The notes under the pieces were generated by a model that worked only from the letters and a program-made list of their open reading frames with translations, had not been told where the DNA came from and searched no databases. The translations under genes and the position numbers were made by a program. DNA of 64,000 nt. Origin: Puteibacter caeruleilacunae (GTDB lineage Bacteria; Bacteroidota; Bacteroidia; Bacteroidales; Prolixibacteraceae). The DNA lies in contig SJCO01000001.1 of NCBI GenBank assembly GCA_005217565.1, forward strand, positions 623,893 to 687,892. The letters run 5' to 3'. This document shows positions 1 to 7,697 of the stretch, in pieces. Position 1 is the first letter of the stretch; every line of letters starts with the position of its first letter.

Positions 1-831
1 AAGATTCATAAGTGTTTTGTGGATCCTGGTAATAAGTTGTCAATTTACAAGGACTTGAAGGATAATGGCGTATTGCGTTTTGGTGATGGGAAGCTACATA
101 AACTGAAATTGGTAATGAAGGATGTTCACGGGAATACGTCAGTGGCATTATTTTCAGTGAAAGATGTTCCGGTTGGTGAGTTTTTTGCGAATGGAGCAAG
201 TCAGCATATGAAGTATGGTCAGTATAATCGAGTAAAGGATGTTGACATGATGGCTGAATTTCCTCGTGATGCGTTTTATCGCGATTTTGATTTTGAATAC
301 AAACGTGACACTTCAACTACATATTTATCTGATATCTATCATTTGCATAATGATAGGATTCCTGTTCATGTTAATTACAACCTGGAGATTAATGTGAAAA
401 ATATACCAGAGGATATTAGAGATAAGATACTGTTGGCCAAAATTGATAGTAAAACAGGCAGGGCTTATGCATTAGATGCTACATACAAGGAGGGAAAAGT
501 AATTGCAAATCCTCGATCATTAGGAGCTTATGCAGTAACAGTAGATACAATTGCTCCTGTGATCGTTTCTCAGAGTATAAAAAATCACAAGACCTATATA
601 CATAAAAATGAAATCCACTTTCGAATTCGAGACGAATTCTCAGGTATTAAATCTTATAGAGGTACCATTGACGGGAAGTGGGTGTTATTTGAATATGATC
701 CCAAAAGAAGTAAATTGGTTTACTTCATTGATAAGGATCGTTTGGAACTTGGAAAGACCCATAATTTAGAGCTTAGGGTGAATGATTATAAAGATAACGA
801 GGCGATATATAAGGCAACCTTTTATCGTTAG
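1..831 (+). CDS. M23 family metallopeptidase, C-terminal part (5' end outside window)
   Basis: The frame is open from base 1, so this is the 3' part of a longer gene; the GTG at 19 is internal. The visible 276 residues contain beta-rich, Ig-like repeats and end in a stretch around 'DGKWVLFEYDPKRSKL' with a final aromatic-Arg. From memory this tail is typical of long secreted Bacteroidota M23 (LytM-type) endopeptidases, whose zinc-binding catalytic domain is N-terminal and would lie upstream. Such enzymes cut peptide bridges of peptidoglycan in the periplasm. The catalytic domain is not visible, so family assignment rests on the C-terminal tail alone. It is not clearly linked to the genes that follow. 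Confidence 0.6.
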   Translation, partial: KIHKCFVDPGNKLSIYKDLKDNGVLRFGDGKLHKLKLVMKDVHGNTSVALFSVKDVPVGEFFANGASQHMKYGQYNRVKDVDMMAEFPRDAFYRDFDFEYKRDTSTTYLSDIYHLHNDRIPVHVNYNLEINVKNIPEDIRDKILLAKIDSKTGRAYALDATYKEGKVIANPRSLGAYAVTVDTIAPVIVSQSIKNHKTYIHKNEIHFRIRDEFSGIKSYRGTIDGKWVLFEYDPKRSKLVYFIDKDRLELGKTHNLELRVNDYKDNEAIYKATFYR

Positions 832-968
832 ATAATTAACTGTTTATGCTGGTGAAAGAGCTGATAAAGTTCATGTTTAATGTAAAGGCTATTTCAATGT
901 AAAATGTTATCTTACGGCTTGTTATAATTGGAGGCTATTTAAAAATTTACGAGAATAAATTGACTATT

Positions 969-2648
969 ATGGTTAGAAAGCTATTTATTGGATTAATGGC
1001 GCTGATGAGTATTGGTGTATTGTCTTTGAACCAATCAAGTGCCTGTACTAATTTTTTGATTACGAGGGGTGCATCGGTTGATAAGTCAACGATGATTACC
1101 TATGCGGCGGACTCTCATACGCTTTATGGTGAGTTGTATCATACGCCTGCTGCTGATCATCCTGCAGATGCAATGTTGGATATTTATGAGTGGGATACTG
1201 GTAAATTTCTTGGTAAAATTAAGCAAGTGCCTCATACCTATAATGTGGTTGGTAACATGAATGAGTTTCAATTGGCTATTGGTGAGACCACATATGGTGG
1301 AAGAAAGGAGTTGGGGTCTCAAGATGGAGCAATTATGGATTATGGATCATTGATTTATGTAACATTGCAACGAGCGAAAACAGCGCGTGAAGCAATTAAA
1401 GTGATGACTGATCTTGTTGAAGAATATGGATATTACAGCTCAGGTGAGTCATTTTCAATCGCTGATCCAAATGAAGTATGGATCTTGGAGATGATTGGAA
1501 AGGGCGAAGGCGAAAAAGGAGCAGTATGGGTTGCTGTACGTGTACCTGATGGATATATCAGTGGTCATGCTAACCAGGCTCGTATTACAACATTTCCATT
1601 GAATGATAAAGATAACTGTGTTTTCTCAAAGGATGTAATTTCTTTTGCACGAGAAAAAGGATGGTTCGATGGTAAAAATAAAGACTTCAGTTTCTCTGAC
1701 ACTTACGCACCTGTTGATTTTGGTGCTGCTCGTTTCTGTGAGGCTCGTGTATGGGCCGGATTTAACAAAGTGAATTCACAGATGGGGCAATATGAAGACT
1801 ATGCTATCGGAAAAGTGAAGAGGGATAAAAATGGTTATGCAACAAATAGAATGCCTCTATGGATTAAGCCTGATAAGAAGCTCTCAGTTCAGGATGTGAT
1901 GGATATGATGCGTGATCATTATGAAGGAACTTCAATTGATATGACGACCGACCTTGGTGCAGGTCCTTATAAGTTGCCTTACCGATGGAGACCAATGACC
2001 TGGAAAGTTGGCGATGAGAAGTATTGTAACGAACGTGCAATCTCTACACAGCAAACAGGTTTCTCATTTGTTTCGCAAAGTAGAGCTGATTTACCTGATG
2101 CAATTGGAGGAATCCTTTGGTTTGGTGTTGATGATACATACACTACTTGTTATACTCCAATGTATACAAGTATGACCCGTATTCCGGAATCATTTGCTGT
2201 TGGTAATGGTGATATGTTGAATTTTACCTGGGAATCTGCTTTTTGGGTATTCAATACCGTTACAAACTTCACTTACTTACGTTACAGTGATATGATTGTT
2301 GATGTGCAAAAAGTACAGAAAGCAATTGAAGATAAGCATGTCGCTTATACTCCAGCAATTGATGCTGCAGCTAAGACTTTGTGGGATGCCGGAAATAAGG
2401 AAATGGCCATTGAGTTCTTGACTGATTATTCTGTGAATACTGCCAACCGTATGACTAAAGATTGGAAGAAACTTGCAGAGTTCTTAATCGTAAAGTATAA
2501 GGATGGAAATATCATGAAAGAGAAAGATGGTGTTTTCGAGAAGAATGGGTACGGATTACCTGCATCTCCTAATCAACCACCTGCACCAGAATGGTGGTAT
2601 AAGAAAATCATCGAAAAAGATGGTGAAAAGTTGAAAATGTTGGAATAA
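969..2648 (+). CDS. C69 family dipeptidase/peptidase, exported
   Basis: A 559-residue protein with a signal peptide (about residues 1-25) followed at once by Cys26 in 'SACTNFLITRGAS'. In family C69 this Cys becomes the N-terminal nucleophile after processing (Ntn-hydrolase fold), so the signal-peptide boundary fits the expected active site. Further family features are the 'AADSHTLYGEL' segment and the 'VWILEMIGKGEGEKGAVW' segment. It probably hydrolyses dipeptides or short peptides in the periplasm. I chose the ATG at 969, which gives a clean signal peptide; an in-frame TTG at 960 would add three residues. It stands alone between the M23 gene and rplS, and no terminator is evident after it. 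Confidence 0.85.
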   Translation: MVRKLFIGLMALMSIGVLSLNQSSACTNFLITRGASVDKSTMITYAADSHTLYGELYHTPAADHPADAMLDIYEWDTGKFLGKIKQVPHTYNVVGNMNEFQLAIGETTYGGRKELGSQDGAIMDYGSLIYVTLQRAKTAREAIKVMTDLVEEYGYYSSGESFSIADPNEVWILEMIGKGEGEKGAVWVAVRVPDGYISGHANQARITTFPLNDKDNCVFSKDVISFAREKGWFDGKNKDFSFSDTYAPVDFGAARFCEARVWAGFNKVNSQMGQYEDYAIGKVKRDKNGYATNRMPLWIKPDKKLSVQDVMDMMRDHYEGTSIDMTTDLGAGPYKLPYRWRPMTWKVGDEKYCNERAISTQQTGFSFVSQSRADLPDAIGGILWFGVDDTYTTCYTPMYTSMTRIPESFAVGNGDMLNFTWESAFWVFNTVTNFTYLRYSDMIVDVQKVQKAIEDKHVAYTPAIDAAAKTLWDAGNKEMAIEFLTDYSVNTANRMTKDWKKLAEFLIVKYKDGNIMKEKDGVFEKNGYGLPASPNQPPAPEWWYKKIIEKDGEKLKMLE

Positions 2649-2670
2649 TTCGAAAAAAAGATTATTTTTG
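2639..2670 (+). promoter_or_regulatory. Predicted housekeeping promoter of rplS
   Basis: TTG at 2640-2642 and TATTTTTG at 2663-2670 are 20 bp apart. This matches the Bacteroidota primary-sigma pattern (-33 TTTG/TTG, -7 TAnnTTTG, spacing 19-21). It overlaps the 3' end of the preceding peptidase gene and would leave a leader of about 75 bases before the L19 start codon. Confidence 0.6.
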
Positions 2671-2750
2671 CGCCGAATTTACGAGCGTAATCTCTTACAT
2701 CAAACTGATAGTAACATTGCGTTCTTTAACCGTTTAAACAAAATTTAACG

Positions 2751-3098
2751 ATGGATCCAATTAAAGTTGTTGAAAACGCGTTCTCTACAGGAGTCGAGTT
2801 GCCTGAGTTTAACGCTGGTGATACAATTACTGTACACTACAAAATTAAAGAGGGTAACAAGGAAAGAGTTCAGAACTTCCGTGGAGTTGTTATTCAAAAG
2901 AAAGGTGGAAGCACAGGTACTTTCACAGTACGTAAAATGTCTGGTAACATTGGTGTAGAAAGAATCTTCCCAATGGATTCACCTTTTATCGAGCAAATCG
3001 ATATTAACAAGTACGGTAAGGTACGTAGAGCAAGAATTTTCTACTTGCGTGAGCTTACTGGTAAGAAAGCAAGAATCAAAGAAAAGCGTCAAAAATAA
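2751..3098 (+). CDS. rplS: 50S ribosomal protein L19
   Basis: A 115-residue protein, the usual length for L19, which sits at the 30S-50S interface of the ribosome. It shows the family's N-terminal 'FNAGDTITVHYKIKEG', the central 'RVQNFRGVVIQKKGG' loop, 'GVERIFPMDSPFIEQI' and a basic C-terminus 'RRARIFYLRELTGKKARIKEK'. The ATG at 2751 matches the N-terminus of homologues. It is transcribed alone, from a predicted promoter just upstream to a strong terminator 22 bases after the stop. Confidence 0.98.
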   Translation: MDPIKVVENAFSTGVELPEFNAGDTITVHYKIKEGNKERVQNFRGVVIQKKGGSTGTFTVRKMSGNIGVERIFPMDSPFIEQIDINKYGKVRRARIFYLRELTGKKARIKEKRQK

Positions 3099-3120
3099 CA
3101 TTAACACTTTGATATGCTTA

Positions 3121-3147
3121 AAGGCTCTCTTCGGAGGGCCTTTTTTT
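3121..3147 (+). terminator. Rho-independent terminator of rplS
   Basis: A 9-bp stem AAGGCTCTC/GAGGGCCTT closed by a TTCG tetraloop and followed by seven T residues. Confidence 0.9.
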
Positions 3148-3207
3148 ATGCCATTGGGAACTAAACTATGTCATATAACAGGAAAAATGATGTGAAAATA
3201 TCATATT

Positions 3208-3221
3208 TTTATGTTCGTTTC
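3208..3221 (-). promoter_or_regulatory. Putative operator before yitT (inverted copy of the permease-repeat motif)
   Basis: TTTATGTTCGTTTC on the + strand is the exact reverse complement of GAAACGAACATAAA at 6229-6242, in the first repeat unit before the permease gene. It contains the half-site ATGTTCG seen in operators of GlpR, a DeoR-family repressor. A near-consensus -7 element, GATTTTTG at 3227-3234, follows within a few bases, so a bound protein could block transcription of the YitT gene. That the - strand DeoR-type regulator at 5194-5949 binds here is inference. Confidence 0.45.
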
Positions 3222-3308
3222 CAATGGATTTTTGCAAGCGACAGAAGCACGATAATGGGGTGAACATTTAAACACCTCAATTACAAACTAATTCAAAATA
3301 ACTGTACT

Positions 3309-4223
3309 ATGTCAATGTTGAATAAGGAGAAGATTTTTTCGAAAAGGTGGATGATCGATTATTGCCTGATCATTATTGGAGCATTCATTTTAGCGGCGGG
3401 TTTTGTGTACTTTATCACACCACATAAGATTGTTCCAGGAGGAGTTTATGGTATTGCTATCGTAGTGCATTATATGACGGCTGGTATGTTTTCTTTCTGG
3501 CCTGATGGTATACCAATCGGTTTATTCGGATTAGTGTTGAATATTCCACTTACAATTGCTGGGATTAGGATACTAGGTCCTAAGTTTGGAGTAAAGACTG
3601 TCGTCGGATTTGTCCTTAGTTCGGTATTTATTGACTTAATTACTTATCTGCGTGAAGTTGGAGATGCTCCATTAGTGGACGATGTATTGTTGTCGTGTGT
3701 GTTTGGAGGAGTACTTATTGGCTTTGGATTAGGATTAATATTTAAATCGAAAGCAACATCTGGAGGTTCTGATATTATCGCGATGATTATCGCCAAATAC
3801 ACAGGAATGCAGTTGGGTAAACTGATGATTTATGTTGATTCGGTTATTGTGTTGCTAGGTCTTGTTGCATTTAAGGATTGGCAAATTCCATTATATTCAT
3901 GGGTTGTTATCTATATTACAGGTAAAGCGATTGATATGACAATTGAAGGAGCCAATTATAATAAAGCATTGATAATTATTTCCGATAAGCATGCGTTGAT
4001 TAAGGAAAAGATCCTTCATGACTTTGAGCGTGGTGGAACTTACCTTTATGGAAAAGGGATGTGGAGTAATGAGGAAAAGCAGATAATGTATACAGTTGTT
4101 TCTCGTCGAGAAGTGGCTATTCTAAAAGATTACATTAGTGATATAGACAAAGATGCGTTTATAACGATAATGGATACCAGTGAAATTCTGGGAGAAGGAT
4201 TTAAGATGTTACAAAAATCATAA
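3309..4223 (+). CDS. YitT family membrane protein
   Basis: A 304-residue protein with about five to six hydrophobic segments in the first 200 residues, including 'IIGAFILAAGFVYFITPHKI' (about 16-35), and a soluble C-terminal domain of about 80 residues with 'GGTYLYGKGMWSNEEKQIMYTVV'. That is the layout of YitT proteins: a DUF161 membrane region followed by DUF2179. The motif 'KIVPGGVYGIAIV' and the 'KSKATSGGSDIIAMII' segment are characteristic. Members are thought to be transporters but the substrate is unknown. The upstream region carries a possible DeoR-type operator, which suggests a link to the sugar-use genes further down. An intrinsic terminator separates it from the kinase gene that follows. 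Confidence 0.85.
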   Translation: MSMLNKEKIFSKRWMIDYCLIIIGAFILAAGFVYFITPHKIVPGGVYGIAIVVHYMTAGMFSFWPDGIPIGLFGLVLNIPLTIAGIRILGPKFGVKTVVGFVLSSVFIDLITYLREVGDAPLVDDVLLSCVFGGVLIGFGLGLIFKSKATSGGSDIIAMIIAKYTGMQLGKLMIYVDSVIVLLGLVAFKDWQIPLYSWVVIYITGKAIDMTIEGANYNKALIIISDKHALIKEKILHDFERGGTYLYGKGMWSNEEKQIMYTVVSRREVAILKDYISDIDKDAFITIMDTSEILGEGFKMLQKS

Positions 4224-4232
4224 GCAATAGGT

Positions 4233-4270
4233 AAAGGGTGGATATTATAAGTATTCACCCTTTATTTTTA
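4233..4270 (+). terminator. Intrinsic terminator between yitT and the PfkB kinase gene
   Basis: Inverted repeat AAAGGGTGGATA/TATTCACCCTTT (one mismatch) with a 7-base loop, followed by ATTTTTA. It ends only about 24 bases before the kinase start codon, so the kinase must be transcribed by read-through or from a very close promoter; I see no clear promoter there. Confidence 0.75.
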
Positions 4271-4293
4271 TTCATTACCAAAATAAGAAATTG

Positions 4294-5169
4294 ATGGAGC
4301 AGCCTGTAATTATTGGTATCGGAGAGTTGTTATGGGATATCTTACCCGATGGAAAGCAGATGGGGGGAGCCCCAGCTAATTTTGCCTTCCATGCTTCTCA
4401 AATGGGAGTGTGTAGTGCGGTTGTTAGTGCAATTGGAGATGATGTACTAGGTGATAAATTGATTGCCTCAATAGAGTCGTTAAAATTGAATTATAAGATT
4501 TCCAGATTGCCATATCCTACAGGTGTTGTTAATGTTTCAATCGCAGCGGGTGGAATCCCTGAGTATGAAATTGTAGAAGGAGTTGCATGGGATTATATGC
4601 CAGTTGTTGAAGATGGTGATTGGAGAGCAAAACTACAGGCGGTGTGTTTTGGTTCACTGGCGCAACGAAACGAGGTTTCACGTAATACTATTCAGTCATT
4701 CATTAAGTCTCTCTCAGATGAGGTCTTAAAGGTGTTTGATGTCAATGTACGTCAGCATTTCTATGATAAAGAATTAATACACGATTCATTATCTGTAAGC
4801 AATATATTTAAATTAAACGACGACGAGTTGCAATTAATGTGCAAGCTTTGGGGATTTAGTGGTTCTAATGAGAAAGTATGTACGCACTTGCTTGAAAAGT
4901 ATGACTTGGAATTAGTTGTATTGACATGTGGAGAGAAAGGGAGTTATTTGATATCGAGGAATGAAATATCCTTTCAAGATACTCCTGATATTAATGTTGT
5001 TGATACTGTGGGTGCTGGTGATTCATTTACAGCAGCAGTAGTGGTTGGCTTACTTGAAGGAAAAGATATGGTTAGTATCCATAAACATGCAGTTGAACTG
5101 GCTGCATATGTATGTAAACATGCAGGAGCAGTGCCAGATCATACTAACCTGAATAGTCATCACAGCTAA
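4294..5169 (+). CDS. PfkB family sugar kinase (fructokinase-like)
   Basis: A 291-residue cytoplasmic kinase of the ribokinase/PfkB fold. It has the N-terminal 'GIGELLWDILPDGKQMGGAPAN' type signature (glycine pair and substrate-binding region) and the C-terminal PfkB signature 'DTVGAGDSF' with the catalytic base at Asp243 and the anion-hole GAGD. The order of motifs and the length fit fructokinase-type members acting on a free ketose or related sugar; the exact sugar cannot be read from sequence. I start it at the ATG at 4294 rather than the TTG three bases earlier. It ends convergent with the DeoR-type regulator on the other strand, with a hairpin over its stop codon. Confidence 0.85.
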   Translation: MEQPVIIGIGELLWDILPDGKQMGGAPANFAFHASQMGVCSAVVSAIGDDVLGDKLIASIESLKLNYKISRLPYPTGVVNVSIAAGGIPEYEIVEGVAWDYMPVVEDGDWRAKLQAVCFGSLAQRNEVSRNTIQSFIKSLSDEVLKVFDVNVRQHFYDKELIHDSLSVSNIFKLNDDELQLMCKLWGFSGSNEKVCTHLLEKYDLELVVLTCGEKGSYLISRNEISFQDTPDINVVDTVGAGDSFTAAVVVGLLEGKDMVSIHKHAVELAAYVCKHAGAVPDHTNLNSHHS

Positions 5170-5182
5170 TTGCTGCGATGAC
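5156..5182. terminator. Hairpin at the convergent gene ends (possible bidirectional terminator)
   Basis: GTCATCACAGC, loop TAATT, then GCTGCGATGAC: an 11-bp stem with one mismatch that contains the stop codon of the PfkB kinase in its loop. It lies 12 bases from the stop of the convergent regulator gene. No T-run follows on either strand, so it may end transcripts poorly or act mainly as a 3' end stabiliser. Confidence 0.5.
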
Positions 5183-5193
5183 CATGATGGTAT

Positions 5194-5949
5194 TTATACA
5201 AGAATCATTTCAACTCCTTGTTCCTTGAAATTGACTAGCTCTTCCGAAGGGAACTTATCATCAGTAATAATTGCATTTACCTTATTCGCACTTTGAATAA
5301 AGGCAAATCCATTTTTATTGTATTTTGATGAGTCTGTTACCAGAACTGTTGTCTCAGATCGTTCCGCTACTTTTTTTGCGATTTCGGCAACTTCAATATG
5401 ATTTGCTGTTATTCCATTTTTTAGAGAGAAACCATCGCTCCCGATAAAACACATTTTTACACTAAAGTTCTCTAGTTCTCTTAATGCAATTGCACCAACA
5501 GTAGCTTCAGCATCAGGAATAAATTCTCCACCTATTAAAGTTACTTTAATGTTGGCATTGTTGCGCACATAATTAAGAAGGTAGGTTGAATTTGTGACAA
5601 TGTGTACATCGCGTTTGTCGTATAGATATTTTCCGATTAAAGAACTAGTTGTTCCAGCAAGGATTATTACTCGGTCGCCATCGTTGATTAATTCTGCTGC
5701 TTTTTTGGCAATACGACACTTTTCTTCGCTCATCCAGCCTAAGCGTTCAATGATGGCTTTGTTATATACAGGTTGTGCTCCTCCGTGAGTTTTTACTGCA
5801 AATCCTTTTTTTTCGAGTTTTTCAAGATCACTTCGAATGGTAACAACCGAGACCTTTAGCTTTTTGCTAAGCTCGCTAACCGACGATTCATTTTCTTCAT
5901 AAAGGTATCGAAGTATTTCTTTTTCTCGCTCTTTTAGATTTCCAATCAT
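5194..5949 (-). CDS. DeoR/GlpR family transcriptional regulator
   Basis: A 251-residue protein of typical DeoR length. Residues about 6-55 form the N-terminal winged helix-turn-helix ('SVSELSKKLKVSVVTIRSDL', then 'LEKKGFAVKTHGGA'). The rest is the sugar-phosphate-sensing DeoRC domain, with 'GTTSSLIGKYLY', 'TNSTYLLNYV' and 'IGSDGFSLKNGIT'. Family members usually repress sugar or nucleoside catabolism and are released by a phosphorylated intermediate. It is divergent from the permease-kinase operon; between them lies a tandem repeat with CGAACAT half-sites. That points to control of that operon and of itself, and perhaps of yitT through the inverted motif copy; this is inference. Confidence 0.9.
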   Translation of the reverse strand: MIGNLKEREKEILRYLYEENESSVSELSKKLKVSVVTIRSDLEKLEKKGFAVKTHGGAQPVYNKAIIERLGWMSEEKCRIAKKAAELINDGDRVIILAGTTSSLIGKYLYDKRDVHIVTNSTYLLNYVRNNANIKVTLIGGEFIPDAEATVGAIALRELENFSVKMCFIGSDGFSLKNGITANHIEVAEIAKKVAERSETTVLVTDSSKYNKNGFAFIQSANKVNAIITDDKFPSEELVNFKEQGVEMILV

Positions 5950-6222
5950 TTTCTTATACTTTCTAAAATATTACAAAAGACTTTCAAAAATATTTCTAAA
6001 AGGTTTTTAAAACAAATATTTTTTTGTTTTTTTGTGTCTGTCGATGATGTAATCGCATTAAAATCATGAATAACACAATATAATAACCTAATGATCTCAA
6101 AAGTCGGTATGCAAATTTTCTAAAAACACATAAGCACATTTGGTAAGTCGGATTTGGGGGCCGACAAAAATATGGCAATTTGTATTTAGGATAATCTGAT
6201 ACTGTGATCAAAAATAGTAATA
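5950..6222. other. Upstream part of the divergent regulator-permease intergenic region
   Basis: No gene is seen. The sequence is very AT-rich with T-runs near 6010-6035 and a small inverted repeat GTCGG/CCGAC at 6147-6165. It must hold the promoter of the DeoR-type regulator on the - strand, but I cannot place it with confidence. Confidence 0.5.
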
Positions 6223-6458
6223 ACCAATGAAACGAACATAAATTTTCTTCATCCGAAATTCTCTCAATAGAATGATTGAATTTTATGAACGTTGCAGAGG
6301 TAGTTGAAAGTTTTTAACATTCAGAAATAAAAAATAATGAACCAATGAAACGAACATGAATTTTCATTATCCGAAAAAACAATCATTCGGAAGATTAAAA
6401 TTTATGTGAGTTCCTGAATGTCTTCAAATTTTTTGAACATTCAGAAATCAGAAAATTT
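6223..6458 (+). repeat. Tandem 118-bp repeat (two units) upstream of the permease operon
   Basis: Unit 1 is about 6223-6340 and unit 2 about 6341-6458, offset 118 bp at the left edge and 120 bp at the right. Both open with ACCAATGAAACGAACAT, followed by (A/G)AATTTTC and ATCCGAAA, and both end with AACATTCAGAAAT. The middle has diverged. Each unit carries a CGAACAT half-site, like that of GlpR operators. The arrangement suggests a duplicated operator or a duplicated promoter for the permease operon, bound by the divergent DeoR-type regulator. Confidence 0.75.
6414..6444 (+). promoter_or_regulatory. Hairpin in the permease mRNA leader
   Basis: CTGAATGTCTTCAAA pairs with TTTGAACATTCAG, a 13-bp stem with a 2-base bulge, ending 21 bases before the chosen start codon. 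It lies in the second repeat unit; the first unit lacks the left arm. It could affect translation or transcript stability of the permease. Confidence 0.4.
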
Positions 6459-6465
6459 TAAACAG

Positions 6466-7695
6466 ATGAAATCAAAAACTATCTTAACCTTTTTGCGATT
6501 GAGCTTGATGCTGTTTTTGCAATTTATGATGTTTGCAGTATGGTGGGTGCCGCTGGCCGCTTATTTAACCAATATTGGTGTTGAAGGAGCACAGAAGGCA
6601 TTAATTTTGAGCTCTATGGCTATTGGATGTCTCGCTTCTCCGCTAGTGGGAACTATCGCTGATCGTTTTCTTTCAAGTGAGCGTGTATTGATGATAACTA
6701 ATGTTTTAACGGCTGTGTTATTGTTTTTTGCAGCTCGTCAGACTGATCCTACATGGTTGTTTTTTATTCTCTTATTAGCAATGATTGTGTATATGCCATC
6801 GTGGGGATTAACAAGTGCGATCGCTATGGCACATGCACCATCTGAACAATTTCCCAGAATAAGAGTTTTTGGATCTATTGGATGGGTTGTTTCTGGAATT
6901 TTTAGTGTGTTAGCTATTAAAGTTTTTGGAGTTAAGTTCGATGGAACCAATATCCCTTTATATTGTGGAGCAGGTATTGCACTTGTGGCTGCAGTATTGA
7001 ATTTTACACTTCCTTCGACTCCGTCAAACAAAAGCAAAGAGCCTCTTTCAGTTATTGATGTTCTTGGATTAAGATCTTTGAGTATGCTTAAAGAAAAAGA
7101 TTTTGCGGTGTTCATCGGCATCTCCTTTTTAGCAATGATTCCCTTCGCTTTGTATTGGTCTTATTTATCGCAGTTTTTACAGGATGTAGGTTTTAAATAC
7201 ATTACCGTAACAATGAATTGGGGGCAATTTGCAGAGATGTTTTTCTTGATTCTCGTGCCAATAATGTTAAAACGTTTTGGAGTTCGCACCACTATGATTC
7301 TCGGATTGGTGGCTTTGTTAGTTCGATACATTGCATTTTATGCCGGAGATATGAATGGTATACCGGGATTGTATTTTGTAGCAATCTTGGTACATGGGAT
7401 TATTTATGGATTTTTCTTTGTTGGAGGACAAGTTTATATTCATAAAAAAGTACCTGAAGAATTAAATGCTCAAGCACAAGGTTTTATATTTTTAGTAACT
7501 TTTGGTCTCGGATTGCTAGTTGGTAATTTTATAAACGGAGAATTGATTCAGGCCTTTTCTACAACCGTTGGAGACAAAACAATTGTTGATTGGACGGGTA
7601 TTTGGGGTGTTACTAGTATATGTACCGTATTTGTGCTTATCTTATTTGTTTTGTTTTTCAAGGATAAAGTCTTAACTGTTAAGGAAACTAACTAA
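6466..7695 (+). CDS. MFS permease, nucleoside:H+ symporter (NupG/XapB) type
   Basis: A 409-residue membrane protein with about twelve hydrophobic segments. The N-terminus 'LRLSLMLFLQFMMFAVWWVP' and the next segment with 'SSMAIGCLASPLVGTIADRF' resemble the NupG family of nucleoside/proton symporters; related Bacteroidota proteins probably carry other sugars. It sits in the inner membrane. I chose the ATG at 6466 because translation from the ATG at 6418 would run through a hairpin and the repeat unit and would add a polar leader unlike the family. The stop is two bases before the FGGY kinase start, so the two are co-transcribed. The neighbours suggest the cargo is a pentose, ketose or nucleoside-like sugar. 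Confidence 0.8.
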   Translation: MKSKTILTFLRLSLMLFLQFMMFAVWWVPLAAYLTNIGVEGAQKALILSSMAIGCLASPLVGTIADRFLSSERVLMITNVLTAVLLFFAARQTDPTWLFFILLLAMIVYMPSWGLTSAIAMAHAPSEQFPRIRVFGSIGWVVSGIFSVLAIKVFGVKFDGTNIPLYCGAGIALVAAVLNFTLPSTPSNKSKEPLSVIDVLGLRSLSMLKEKDFAVFIGISFLAMIPFALYWSYLSQFLQDVGFKYITVTMNWGQFAEMFFLILVPIMLKRFGVRTTMILGLVALLVRYIAFYAGDMNGIPGLYFVAILVHGIIYGFFFVGGQVYIHKKVPEELNAQAQGFIFLVTFGLGLLVGNFINGELIQAFSTTVGDKTIVDWTGIWGVTSICTVFVLILFVLFFKDKVLTVKETN

Positions 7696-7697
7696 TT

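Noticed and set aside
6418-6465. Earlier ATG for the NupG-like permease
   Set aside because: It lies in the second repeat unit and in a hairpin, and adds a polar leader absent from the family; the ATG at 6466 fits the family N-terminus.
6738-7121. 127-codon open frame on the - strand inside the permease gene
   Set aside because: It lies antisense inside a well-supported membrane protein, has no family features and is explained by codon bias.
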